From positions 1 through 12,658 of the forward strand of contig PMJE01000234.1 of the NCBI GenBank assembly GCA_003157315.1: a stretch of DNA of 12,658 bases, given 5' to 3'. The DNA comes from Myxococcales bacterium. Its GTDB lineage: Bacteria > Myxococcota > Polyangia > Fen-1088. Both the position numbers and the translations under genes were made by a program. Numbering within the stretch: the first letter of the stretch is position 1; the number at the start of each line of letters is the position of its first letter. The notes under the pieces were generated by a model that was not told where the DNA came from, searched no databases, and saw only the letters and a list, made by a program, of their open reading frames with translations. Shown here in pieces: positions 6,570 to 12,520 of the stretch.

Positions 6570-6814
6570 TCTCCGCACAAGAGGAAACTCACTTCTTCGA
6601 TACCTGCAAGCACGCTTTGCTGGAGCGGTACGCCGGGCAGTTCGCTGTCGTGTGTGGCCGCAGACTGGTGGGCGTCCATGCCTCGCTAGATCTCGCGCTC
6701 AAGGCTGCCTCCGACGCGTTCTCGTCCGGCTTCCTCGAGGATGGGGCTCCCATTCTCATAAATGAGATAGGCGAGACACCCCGGGTCCGGGTAGTCGCTC
6801 AGCCAACCAGGTAG
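6566..6814 (+). CDS. Small DUF5678-like protein, unknown function
   Basis: An 82-residue frame. The core LLERYAGQFAVVCGRRLVGVHASLDLALKAA, followed by GAPILINEIG, has the pattern of small proteins with a Y-x-G-x-(F/W)-V-(A/V) strand, a K/R-x-V-x-G turn and a short helix (DUF5678-like). This is a resemblance by eye, without a known function. No other in-frame start exists upstream. The nearest Shine-Dalgarno, GGGAG at 6536-6540, lies 25 nt away and is instead well placed for the out-of-frame ATG at 6547, whose Arg-rich product looks like a shadow. Initiation may be leaderless, re-initiating or structure-dependent. A perfect hairpin begins 4 nt after the stop. Confidence 0.65.
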   Translation: MLSAQEETHFFDTCKHALLERYAGQFAVVCGRRLVGVHASLDLALKAASDAFSSGFLEDGAPILINEIGETPRVRVVAQPTR

Positions 6815-6818
6815 AACA

Positions 6819-6850
6819 CCCTGATCCCGCGCCAAGGCGCGGGATCAGGG
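6819..6850 (+). terminator. Perfect 15-bp inverted repeat after the stop codon
   Basis: Arms CCCTGATCCCGCGCC (6819-6833) and GGCGCGGGATCAGGG (6836-6850) are exact reverse complements separated by AA. A realistic fold leaves a 4-6 nt loop with 13-14 pairs. It starts 4 nt after the stop at 6814. No T-run follows, so it is either a U-less terminator or an mRNA 3'-end protector. Confidence 0.6.
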
Positions 6851-7126
6851 CGTAACCAGCCGTGGCGCTTGGCTTTTGGTGCGACGAAGCCGTCACCCGC
6901 TGAGTGAAGACGGTGGTCGACTGTGAAGGGGCTTGGTGGTCAAGAGCAGATCTGTGGCTATCACGTCGCTTTTTCCAACGCATTCCCGCGGCCACGTTGG
7001 AGGAAGAGCCGTGACGGGCACAGACTTCGCCTTGGGCTACAGCCTTCCGCCAGGCGCCCCGCGGCGTCCACTGCGCTTGCCGCGGGATTAGGGATGCCGC
7101 GTATGCGTTGACCCCGCCGCAGGATC
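6851..7126. other. Intergenic stretch without a convincing gene
   Basis: Between the hairpin and the next gene I see no recognised coding or RNA gene. The only suggestive item is a 26-codon frame from GTG 7011 to the stop at 7089-7091 with GGAGGA 6 nt before it, whose Pro/Arg-rich product resembles nothing. The promoter of the 7145 gene should lie here but no clear -10/-35 pair stands out. Confidence 0.4.
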
Positions 7127-7144
7127 GTGGCAAGACAGCTCGTC

Positions 7145-7447
7145 ATGCCGGTAATCAAGTCGATCAAGGACATTGTGGTGGGTCAGGCCTTGCGCTTGGC
7201 GGGCAACCCGCGCGTGAGCAAGCTCGCCAGCGATCCCCGCCTGATGAACGCAGCCATGAAGGCGTTGAGCATGGGTGGCACGCTCAAGTCCGGGATGGAC
7301 AGAGCCGGGGGTCTGGCCGCAGGTGTCCTCGGCTTGGCCACGCAGCAAGAGGTTGCCAACCTGCGCGCTACCATTGCGCAATTGGAAGACACGGTATCCA
7401 CTCTGGAGGCAAAGGCGGCCGCCGCCCGGACCTCGCCTGCCCCATGA
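7145..7447 (+). CDS. Small phasin-like coiled-coil protein, unknown function
   Basis: From ATG 7145 the product is 100 residues; GTG 7127 would add six, but its AGGA is only 2 nt away. The layout is a helical front (VGQALRLAGNPRVSKLASDPRLMNAAMKALSMGG), a Gly/Ala segment, the phrase GLATQQEVANLRATIAQLEDTVSTLEAK, which is a regular heptad coiled coil, and a short Ala/Pro tail. Small proteins of this build, with a DPR-x-(L/M) helix and a LAT-x-x-EV coiled coil, occur in deltaproteobacteria and resemble polyhydroxyalkanoate granule-associated phasins; this is inference. The gene runs tail to tail into the protease-like gene, with only 2 nt between the stop codons and no room for a terminator. Confidence 0.65.
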   Translation: MPVIKSIKDIVVGQALRLAGNPRVSKLASDPRLMNAAMKALSMGGTLKSGMDRAGGLAAGVLGLATQQEVANLRATIAQLEDTVSTLEAKAAAARTSPAP

Positions 7448-7449
7448 GT

Positions 7450-8802
7450 CTACTGCGGGCACGCGGGGGCAAGCCCGCGCGACGACAGCCCGAAGCAGGT
7501 GTGAGTCTGGTCGGAACCGCTCAGGCCTAGGCAGGTTGGAGCCGCCCAGCAAGTCTGTCGATCGGCGCCCGGTTCACAGGCCGCCACCAACCGCCCTTGT
7601 GGCTGGCTGACATTGTCGATCTCGATGCGGATCCCGGCCAGCGCTTCTGTTCCAATCACGCCATCGACCTGAGCACCCGAGGGAAAGTCTTCGTTGAGAT
7701 TGCTGATCAGGTCGCTGGTGTCGCTGACGATGGCCGCGGGCAGGTCGGAACCGATTTCCAGGTATGCGGCAGCCGGCAGCGCCACCCCGCTGCTGACGTC
7801 GCAAGGCTGAAAGCAGGTGCCATTGTCCTGGTTGGCCAGGGTCCATTCGATGCGACGGGCGCGAGCCAGCTCAGCGCAAGCCCCTGGCCATGCGTCGCCC
7901 GAGTCGCCGTTCACCAACGCCAAGCGCGACACGGTCGCCCAATGCGCGGGGATCGGATTGGCGGCAAGCGGCGAGTAGAGCGCCGACTCCCCGGCCCCGA
8001 GAGGCGATGGCACCTGGCCACCCAGGCGCCGCCAGGCGCTCGCGCTCAGCACCAAGGGACCATGTCCCGTGCTGAGTGCCAGCAGAAGATTGCTGCCTGC
8101 AGCCTGCACCTCAACCTCCCCTGTCTTGCAGGTCTGCTCTGGCCCGTCAGCAACGAACACGGGAGGGTTGCCGCACGCTCGCATCACCACGCGACTGGAA
8201 GATGCACCAGGTTGCCCGCTTCCCGAGGCGGTGGCCGTCGCGTTGGCACCGCGCAAGCTGAATTTCACGACGGCGTAGCCGTTCGCCGCCAGATCGGAAT
8301 CAGTGGCCGGAAGGTTACTGTAGAGGGTCATGCTGGCCATGCTGGAAGGCTGGTCCGGGTCGCGCGGGAGCGTGAATGACAGCGAGAAGTTGTGCAAGAT
8401 ATCGCCCCCCAGCACTCCGGCCACCTGGGTGTCAGCGTCACCCACCGCGCCCGCGCAAAGATCGAACAGGGTGACGCCGCGAAACCAGGCCCGCACCGGC
8501 GTACTAGTGTCCCCCGCTCCTAGCAATTGGATGTCCCCCTCATAGGACGCAGGCTCTGCCGTGGCTGAGGGACAGACCCCGCGGCGCAGGCTGGACAGCA
8601 GGGATCCCGTGTCGACGAGGAGCAAGGGGGTATCGGAGCCCACCTTCACCCTGGCCAGGGTGGCCCCCTGGGCTTGCCCGCCAGGGGCGGTTGGCGCCCG
8701 CTGCAACTCGATGGGACGCGAGTCGTACTCGAACACCGGCTCGTCGCTGCAGCCAACCAGCGCGAAAGAAAAGCAAAGAGCGGTGAGCGCTCGTGCGTAC
8801 AT
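7450..8802 (-). CDS. Aspartic-protease-like (retropepsin/pepsin fold) lipoprotein
   Basis: The 450-residue product has a lipoprotein signal (MYARALTALCFSFALVGC, Cys18), so it is probably anchored to a membrane facing the periplasm or cell surface. Residues 61-70 read LLVDTGSLLS, the active-site motif of aspartic proteases. AGVLGGDIL at 128-136 matches the second conserved segment, 66 residues later as in a retropepsin lobe. The second half has a related pair: STG at 244-246 in LALSTGHGPLVLS, where Ser replaces the catalytic Asp, and DGVIGTEAL at 380-388. A further DTS occurs at 361-363. It could be a two-lobed enzyme with an altered second lobe, a dimeric single-lobe protease, or a binding protein. 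Twelve cysteines in the C-terminal two thirds suggest disulfides. The start lies 3 nt after the stop of the FadL-like gene, so the two are an operon. Confidence 0.75.
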   Translation of the reverse strand: MYARALTALCFSFALVGCSDEPVFEYDSRPIELQRAPTAPGGQAQGATLARVKVGSDTPLLLVDTGSLLSSLRRGVCPSATAEPASYEGDIQLLGAGDTSTPVRAWFRGVTLFDLCAGAVGDADTQVAGVLGGDILHNFSLSFTLPRDPDQPSSMASMTLYSNLPATDSDLAANGYAVVKFSLRGANATATASGSGQPGASSSRVVMRACGNPPVFVADGPEQTCKTGEVEVQAAGSNLLLALSTGHGPLVLSASAWRRLGGQVPSPLGAGESALYSPLAANPIPAHWATVSRLALVNGDSGDAWPGACAELARARRIEWTLANQDNGTCFQPCDVSSGVALPAAAYLEIGSDLPAAIVSDTSDLISNLNEDFPSGAQVDGVIGTEALAGIRIEIDNVSQPQGRLVAACEPGADRQTCWAAPTCLGLSGSDQTHTCFGLSSRGLAPACPQ

Positions 8803-8805
8803 GGT

Positions 8806-10326
8806 CTAGAAGTTCACCGTGGTCATGAGCCCCAGCGTATGCTGCAACATCTTATAGCTGCCAGCCGCCGTCGGGCGCGCCCGGCCTGCCAGGCGCGTCT
8901 GGCATGCGGGCGAGGAAAGATCGCCGGCCGCCTGCTGGCAGGCCGCGGCTGCCGTGGGATCGAATGTCGAATTACCGACCGTCACAGGAAACATCCACGC
9001 CAGAGCATAGCCGACCGCGATCTTTAGGTGGCGCCCGAGTGTGAACTCGGTGGCTAGCGCAGGCTCGAGTTTTGGCCCATCCACCGCGGCGGCATTCACG
9101 TTGGCCTCGGGCACGGCCGAGGTTTCCAGGCGCAGCGTCCCGCTCCAGCGGAACCAGGTCCAGGGTGCGTGAACCAGACGCGCCCGCATGTCCCAGCTAT
9201 CCTGGAAACCGCGGTACAAGACCAACTGATCGGGAAGAGTCTTGCCAAGGAGTGTATCGCCGCTTGGGCCGACCAGGCGGATGGTGATCTGATCATATGA
9301 TCCATAGCGAACCCAGCGCACGATCCCAACGGCATCCAGATGTCGGGTGGCATGCCAGGTCACCCCTGCCGTGAAGAGGTCGGGCAGGTGGTAGCGCATC
9401 TCGCCTGACACACATGGACGAGGCCCGATGGTGGAACAAAGATCGCTTGTCGCCGTGCTTGAGGGAGGCGTCACTTGGCTGCGTTCCAGGGCCAACTTGA
9501 CCGTCCCGTCGCTCCCTAGCGGAGCACTGGCGTAGGCCAAACCAGCCTCCCAGGTCCCCCGGCGATAATGGATGCCGCCCACCACGAAGTAGGACGGTGC
9601 CTGGGTTCCGTCCGTCGCCAGGTCGTAGCGCGCCGCCGCTGCGGGGTTCTCCGCCGGAGCGCCGAGTGCTGTGTCCTCGTCGAAAACCAAATGGCCGTAG
9701 CTGAAGAGCAGCCCCGGGGCAACACCGACCTGCAGCGAATCCGTCACTTCGATGGCCAGCCCGCACACCAGCGCGAGCTGCCGCGAATCGACGCTGACCA
9801 GGTGATAGCGAGTGGGTGTTGTCACATCGAAGCTGAGTTTCTGTGAAAACGGCGTGTAGGTAGCGATTGCCAGGGCGAATCGCCGTGCCACGCCAGCACC
9901 CACGCCGAGAAAGCCACCCGGCCCGGGAGGCCAGGCGATGGGTTGTTCGAAGCCATGGCCGGATGCCGATGGGAAGCTGGCTGTTCCGCCCGGCTGCCCC
10001 GTCACCGGATCGATCGGGGCGCGATCGACCGTCACGCGGGTCGCACGCAGCGAAGCTCCGAACATGAACTGATTCCCCTGAAGCATGCCCAGGGCAGCCG
10101 GATTCCAGTACACCGCTGTCAAGTCGCCGGTGGTGGGACCGGAAAAACCCAGACTGCCCACGTGAGGATCGTCGAGCGGGCCGGCCAGCGCCGGCATCGC
10201 ACCCATCAGCAAGGCCGCAGTCATGAGTAGTCTGATCGCGTGGGGAGCCCGCCGGCTTTGCCGGCGGCGTACCGTCGCGGGAGGGTTTGGGAACCCTCTC
10301 AGGGTTCCCAGGTCAGAGTTATGCAC
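8806..10326 (-). CDS. FadL/OmpP1-type outer membrane protein
   Basis: FadL-family proteins are 14-strand barrels that take up hydrophobic compounds. After the signal cleavage site (ALLMGAMPALA, then GPLDDPHVG) come the family features: DLTAVYWNPAALGML, matching the N-terminal 'NPA' motif, alternating amphipathic strands throughout, a MRYHLPDLFTAGVTWHATRHLDA segment typical of the C-terminal half, and a final Phe, the usual barrel-assembly signal. The start is a puzzle. ATG 10224 gives a 14-residue signal peptide with no basic residue and no Shine-Dalgarno. GTG 10326 has GGAG 11 nt upstream and adds 34 residues, most of them encoded by the palindromic repeat, giving an Arg-rich n-region (VRRRQSRRAPHAIR). 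I give the longer frame for that reason. Without it the protein is 472 residues, near the normal FadL size. Confidence 0.85.
   Translation of the reverse strand: MHNSDLGTLRGFPNPPATVRRRQSRRAPHAIRLLMTAALLMGAMPALAGPLDDPHVGSLGFSGPTTGDLTAVYWNPAALGMLQGNQFMFGASLRATRVTVDRAPIDPVTGQPGGTASFPSASGHGFEQPIAWPPGPGGFLGVGAGVARRFALAIATYTPFSQKLSFDVTTPTRYHLVSVDSRQLALVCGLAIEVTDSLQVGVAPGLLFSYGHLVFDEDTALGAPAENPAAAARYDLATDGTQAPSYFVVGGIHYRRGTWEAGLAYASAPLGSDGTVKLALERSQVTPPSSTATSDLCSTIGPRPCVSGEMRYHLPDLFTAGVTWHATRHLDAVGIVRWVRYGSYDQITIRLVGPSGDTLLGKTLPDQLVLYRGFQDSWDMRARLVHAPWTWFRWSGTLRLETSAVPEANVNAAAVDGPKLEPALATEFTLGRHLKIAVGYALAWMFPVTVGNSTFDPTAAAACQQAAGDLSSPACQTRLAGRARPTAAGSYKMLQHTLGLMTTVNF
10234..10320 (+). repeat. Palindromic repeat family, copy 2 (hairpins A and B)
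   Basis: Left flank GATCGCGTGGGGAGC is followed by hairpin A, an 8-bp stem CCGCCGGC (10249-10256) and GCCGGCGG (10260-10267) with loop TTT. A conserved linker, CGTACCGTCGCGGG, comes next. Hairpin B is a 10-bp stem TGGGAACCCT (10288-10297) and AGGGTTCCCA (10301-10310) with loop CTC. The tail GTCAGAGTT is shared with copy 3. The left CGCGTGG can also pair with CCG-T-CGCG (10272-10279), enclosing hairpin A. It overlaps the 5' end of the FadL-like frame. Confidence 0.85.
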
Positions 10327-10465
10327 GGCGTTTGAGTCTCCACACTATCGCGCGGGCCGGCTGCAGTCGACCGTCCCTGTCTCGCGCGCATCTTGTCGCG
10401 CAGCCAGGGGAGATGTGAGCGCCGCAGCGTTGACCAATCCCCAGGGGTGCTTCCTGTCAAACCAA

Positions 10466-10472
10466 TAAGGAG
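10466..10472 (+). promoter_or_regulatory. Strong ribosome-binding site
   Basis: TAAGGAG, a near-full anti-Shine-Dalgarno match, ends 8 nt before ATG 10481. It is the best such site in the window and is the main reason to accept the 90-residue gene that follows. Confidence 0.7.
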
Positions 10473-10480
10473 TACCAGAC

Positions 10481-10753
10481 ATGACAACCGGTCATCCCCA
10501 CACGGAAGCCGAGAAGAAACCCGCAGAACGACAGGCTGCCGACAGAATCGAGTTGGCCGGCAAACTCGACCGACATCTTGCCCAGGCTGCCAAGTTGGCC
10601 TCGGAATACGGCGTGCCGCCTGACGCCTTTGCCGCAGCGGCGTGGCATGCGTATCTTCACGCCTCACCCGCCTTAGCCGAACACATCGAACGACTCCAAT
10701 TCATGGCCGGGATCGAGGAGCTGCGCAACACCGGCCGCCTGGCCAAGGCGTAG
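10481..10753 (+). CDS. Orphan 90-residue helical protein, unknown function
   Basis: The product is charged at the front (TEAEKKPAERQAADRIE) and then reads as amphipathic helix: LAGKLDRHLAQAAKLASEYGVPPDAFAAAAW, HAYLHASPALAEHIERLQF, MAGIEELRNTGRLAKA. There is no signal peptide, membrane span or cysteine. A strong Shine-Dalgarno supports translation. It is the only plus-strand gene among leftward genes and is bracketed by same-direction repeat copies 2 and 3. The gene's stop lies 8 nt before copy 3. I do not recognise a family; the E-x-G-V-P-P-D phrase and helical content would suit a small regulator or adaptor, but nothing establishes this. The stretch from 10321 to 10465 holds no clear sigma-70 promoter; TTGACC at 10430-10435 has no good partner. 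Confidence 0.65.
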   Translation: MTTGHPHTEAEKKPAERQAADRIELAGKLDRHLAQAAKLASEYGVPPDAFAAAAWHAYLHASPALAEHIERLQFMAGIEELRNTGRLAKA

Positions 10754-10760
10754 CTGGGCG

Positions 10761-10839
10761 GCGTGGGGAGCCCGCCGGCTTCGCCGGGGTGTACCGTCGC
10801 GGGTTTGGGAACCCTCTTAGGGTTCCCATGTCAGTGTTT
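10761..10839 (+). repeat. Palindromic repeat family, copy 3 (hairpins A and B)
   Basis: Starts GCGTGGGGAGCCCGCCGGCT as in copy 2. Hairpin A is shortened to CCGGC (10775-10779) and GCCGG (10783-10787) with loop TTC. The linker TGTACCGTCGCGGG and hairpin B follow. The shared tail (GTCAGTGTT) overlaps the last codons of the EnvC-like gene, whose stop is at 10831-10833. The differences between copies 2 and 3 are concentrated in hairpin A and the loop of hairpin B. Confidence 0.85.
10806..10828. terminator. Possible two-way terminator between convergent genes
   Basis: Hairpin B of repeat copy 3, stem TGGGAACCCT and AGGGTTCCCA with loop CTT, lies 2 nt beyond the stop of the EnvC-like gene and 52 nt beyond the stop of the 90-residue gene. 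It is symmetrical enough to act for both. A U-tract is absent on both strands, so termination is inference. Confidence 0.35.
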
Positions 10840-11625
10840 GGCCAGGCCGGGGAATACAATACTCGGGTCGACGGATTCGCGGTTGCGCGATAGATCGAGT
10901 GAGATCACGGCGGCGCCGTCCAGGTTGCGGCCGGCCAAGCCAAGGGCCTGTCCCGGTTCGACAGGTTCGCCAGGAGCAACCACCACATCGCGCATGCCCG
11001 AGAGGACGCTGACCCATTTTGACGGATGTTGTGTCACTACGGCGTAGCCGCCCTGGGGCAGGGATTCGACCCGCCGGATCACGCCAGCCGCCACCGCCCG
11101 CACAGGTTCGTCGAGGCGGGCCAGCAGCTCGATTCCGTCGCGACGCAACTCGGTCCCGGTGGCCGCGTCCCGATGAATGCCAGGTGCGCCCACCAAGGCC
11201 CCGCGCACCGGACGGGCAAAACGTCGGAGAACTTCGCCTGTGTCTGCGGCTGCGGCTGCCCGCTGGCTGCGTGCCCGGTCGAGCGCCCCGCGCTCGGCAC
11301 GCACCTGCTCGAGCTCGTCAGCCAGGACGCGGGTTTCCGCAAGGCCCTTGCTAAGCGAGGCCATGGCCAAGTCAGCCGTTTGCGCGTCATCCAAACGTGA
11401 CTTCGGGCTGCTCATGAAGCCCAACTCACGTCGGCGCGTCAGGCGGTAGGCTAAGAGAGCATGCTCGCGCAGCTTGGCTTCGGCACGACCCTTCTGGCCT
11501 TCCAAAACCTCCTCCCGCGTGGCAAGACGCTGCGCGAGCCTTGCCCCTTCGTCGACTGATTCAGCCCACGCGAGCGAGGTTGGTGCGAGCAACAGCAAGG
11601 GCAGTGAGATTTTGAATCTACGCAT
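10831..11625 (-). CDS. EnvC-like murein hydrolase activator (degenerate LytM domain)
   Basis: From ATG 11625 the 264-residue product has a signal peptide (MRRFKISLPLLLLAPTSLAWA), a coiled-coil region at about 24-135 rich in Arg, Glu, Leu and Ala, and a LytM/M23-type domain at about 136-264 (FARPVRGALVG, GIELLARLDEPVRAVAAGVIRRVE, VVAPGEPVEPGQALGLAG, DPSIVF). The zinc ligands of active M23 peptidases are absent: the H-x-G-(I/V)-D-(I/L) motif reads RRDGIEL, and the final H-x-H position reads ISLDL. That matches EnvC-type activators, which bind FtsX and switch on cell-wall amidases at the septum without cutting peptidoglycan themselves. It is shorter than E. coli EnvC (about 420 residues), mainly in the coiled coil. 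Its ATG overlaps the ftsX stop by 8 nt, implying coupled translation. A start at 11661 is possible but would precede the signal with unlikely residues. Confidence 0.85.
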   Translation of the reverse strand: MRRFKISLPLLLLAPTSLAWAESVDEGARLAQRLATREEVLEGQKGRAEAKLREHALLAYRLTRRRELGFMSSPKSRLDDAQTADLAMASLSKGLAETRVLADELEQVRAERGALDRARSQRAAAAADTGEVLRRFARPVRGALVGAPGIHRDAATGTELRRDGIELLARLDEPVRAVAAGVIRRVESLPQGGYAVVTQHPSKWVSVLSGMRDVVVAPGEPVEPGQALGLAGRNLDGAAVISLDLSRNRESVDPSIVFPGLAKH

Positions 11626-12520
11626 CGACCCAGCCAGGCACGGGAGTAGAGAAGTAGCCAAGCACCCAACCGAGCACGGGAGCGGCCAAGAGACCGGCGG
11701 CAGACTCCCAGAAGCTCAAGAAAAACCCGGTTGGCGCCGGTGCGATACCTAGCGCCCTTTCCACTGCGGTCAGCAGTGCGGGCCAAGCGATGCGCAGCAC
11801 CACCAGTGCGGCGAGCGCGCCGGCCAACCCTGCAGCGGCAAGGGCGATGCTTGCGGGCAGGCGGACGTTTCCCGAGGTCTCGCCAAGGATCACGAGAACC
11901 TGCGCTTGGCGCCGGCGGGCTTCCCTCCCGCGCAAGACCGCGCTGACCAGAAACGAGAGGGCCGCGATGCCCGCGGCCAGCACCACGGCCCAGCCCAGGC
12001 GTTGGCCAAAGCGAACCCACGCAGCAAGGCGAGCCACACCATCTGTCATGGCATCCACATCCGCCACCCCGGCCAGTCCACGCAGGCGTCGTGACAGCTC
12101 CGTTGCCCGCTGCGATAGGTCCAGCGAAGCCACCAGGGCTACTTCGATTGAACGCGGGAAGTAGCCAGGTTCGAGGTCATCGAGCCACGAACCTGTGTCC
12201 GGCAGCGGCCGCGCCGCATCCCGCAGCCGCGTGAGAGCTTCGGCTGGCTCGACCAGGCGTGCCCGAGCCACACCGGGCCGCCACCGGAGCAAATCGACCA
12301 GTTGGGCAGCTTGGTCCGGTTGCATGTCGTCCCGCAGGAAGGCGATGACGTGCACACTCTGGCCCACGGTACTCATCCAGCCTCGCGTCGCGCGCAGCCC
12401 CAGGACGGTTGCGCCACTGACCAGACCCAGGACCAAGAATGAGCCGGCCGCACCCCACAGCGCACGGCGCGCAGATACAGACTGCCGCCGTGCCCTGCGC
12501 AGGATCCAGGCCAAAGTCAC
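11618..12520 (-). CDS. ftsX: Cell division ABC-transporter-like permease FtsX
   Basis: FtsX forms the membrane part of the FtsEX complex, which uses ATP hydrolysis by FtsE to control septal murein hydrolases through a periplasmic activator. The 300-residue product shows the expected layout. There is a cytoplasmic N-terminus (ILRRARRQSVSARRA), TM1 about 21-43, and an extracytoplasmic domain about 55-155 with SVHVIAFLRDDM, RPGVARARLV, GSWLDDLEPG and PRSIEV. TM2 is about 174-197, then the cytoplasmic phrase QVLVILGETSGNVRLP, TM3 about 222-245 and TM4 about 273-292. The start is GTG 12520 with GGAGGAG 6 nt upstream; its GTGA overlaps the stop of the preceding frame. The 3' end overlaps the EnvC-like ATG. 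This tight ftsE-ftsX-activator order gives the function of the third gene. Confidence 0.95.
   Translation of the reverse strand: MTLAWILRRARRQSVSARRALWGAAGSFLVLGLVSGATVLGLRATRGWMSTVGQSVHVIAFLRDDMQPDQAAQLVDLLRWRPGVARARLVEPAEALTRLRDAARPLPDTGSWLDDLEPGYFPRSIEVALVASLDLSQRATELSRRLRGLAGVADVDAMTDGVARLAAWVRFGQRLGWAVVLAAGIAALSFLVSAVLRGREARRRQAQVLVILGETSGNVRLPASIALAAAGLAGALAALVVLRIAWPALLTAVERALGIAPAPTGFFLSFWESAAGLLAAPVLGWVLGYFSTPVPGWVDA

Noticed and set aside
7011..7091. 26-codon frame from GTG with a good GGAGGA site
   Set aside because: The product is a Pro/Arg-rich peptide without a recognisable feature, so the upstream purine run may be chance.
7597..8379. Plus-strand open frame of 260 codons
   Set aside because: It is antisense to the protease-like lipoprotein gene, whose signal peptide, DTG motif and operon spacing are coherent; the plus-strand product has no recognisable feature.
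10223..10468. Plus-strand frame across repeat copy 2
   Set aside because: Its product is the translated repeat followed by Arg- and Ser-rich residues, with no ribosome-binding site; best seen as the repeat being open in that frame.
10234..10839. CRISPR array or integron attC sites
   Set aside because: Copies are far apart with variable cores and no spacer series. No integrase gene or clear attC core sequence is visible, so the resemblance to recombination sites is only structural.
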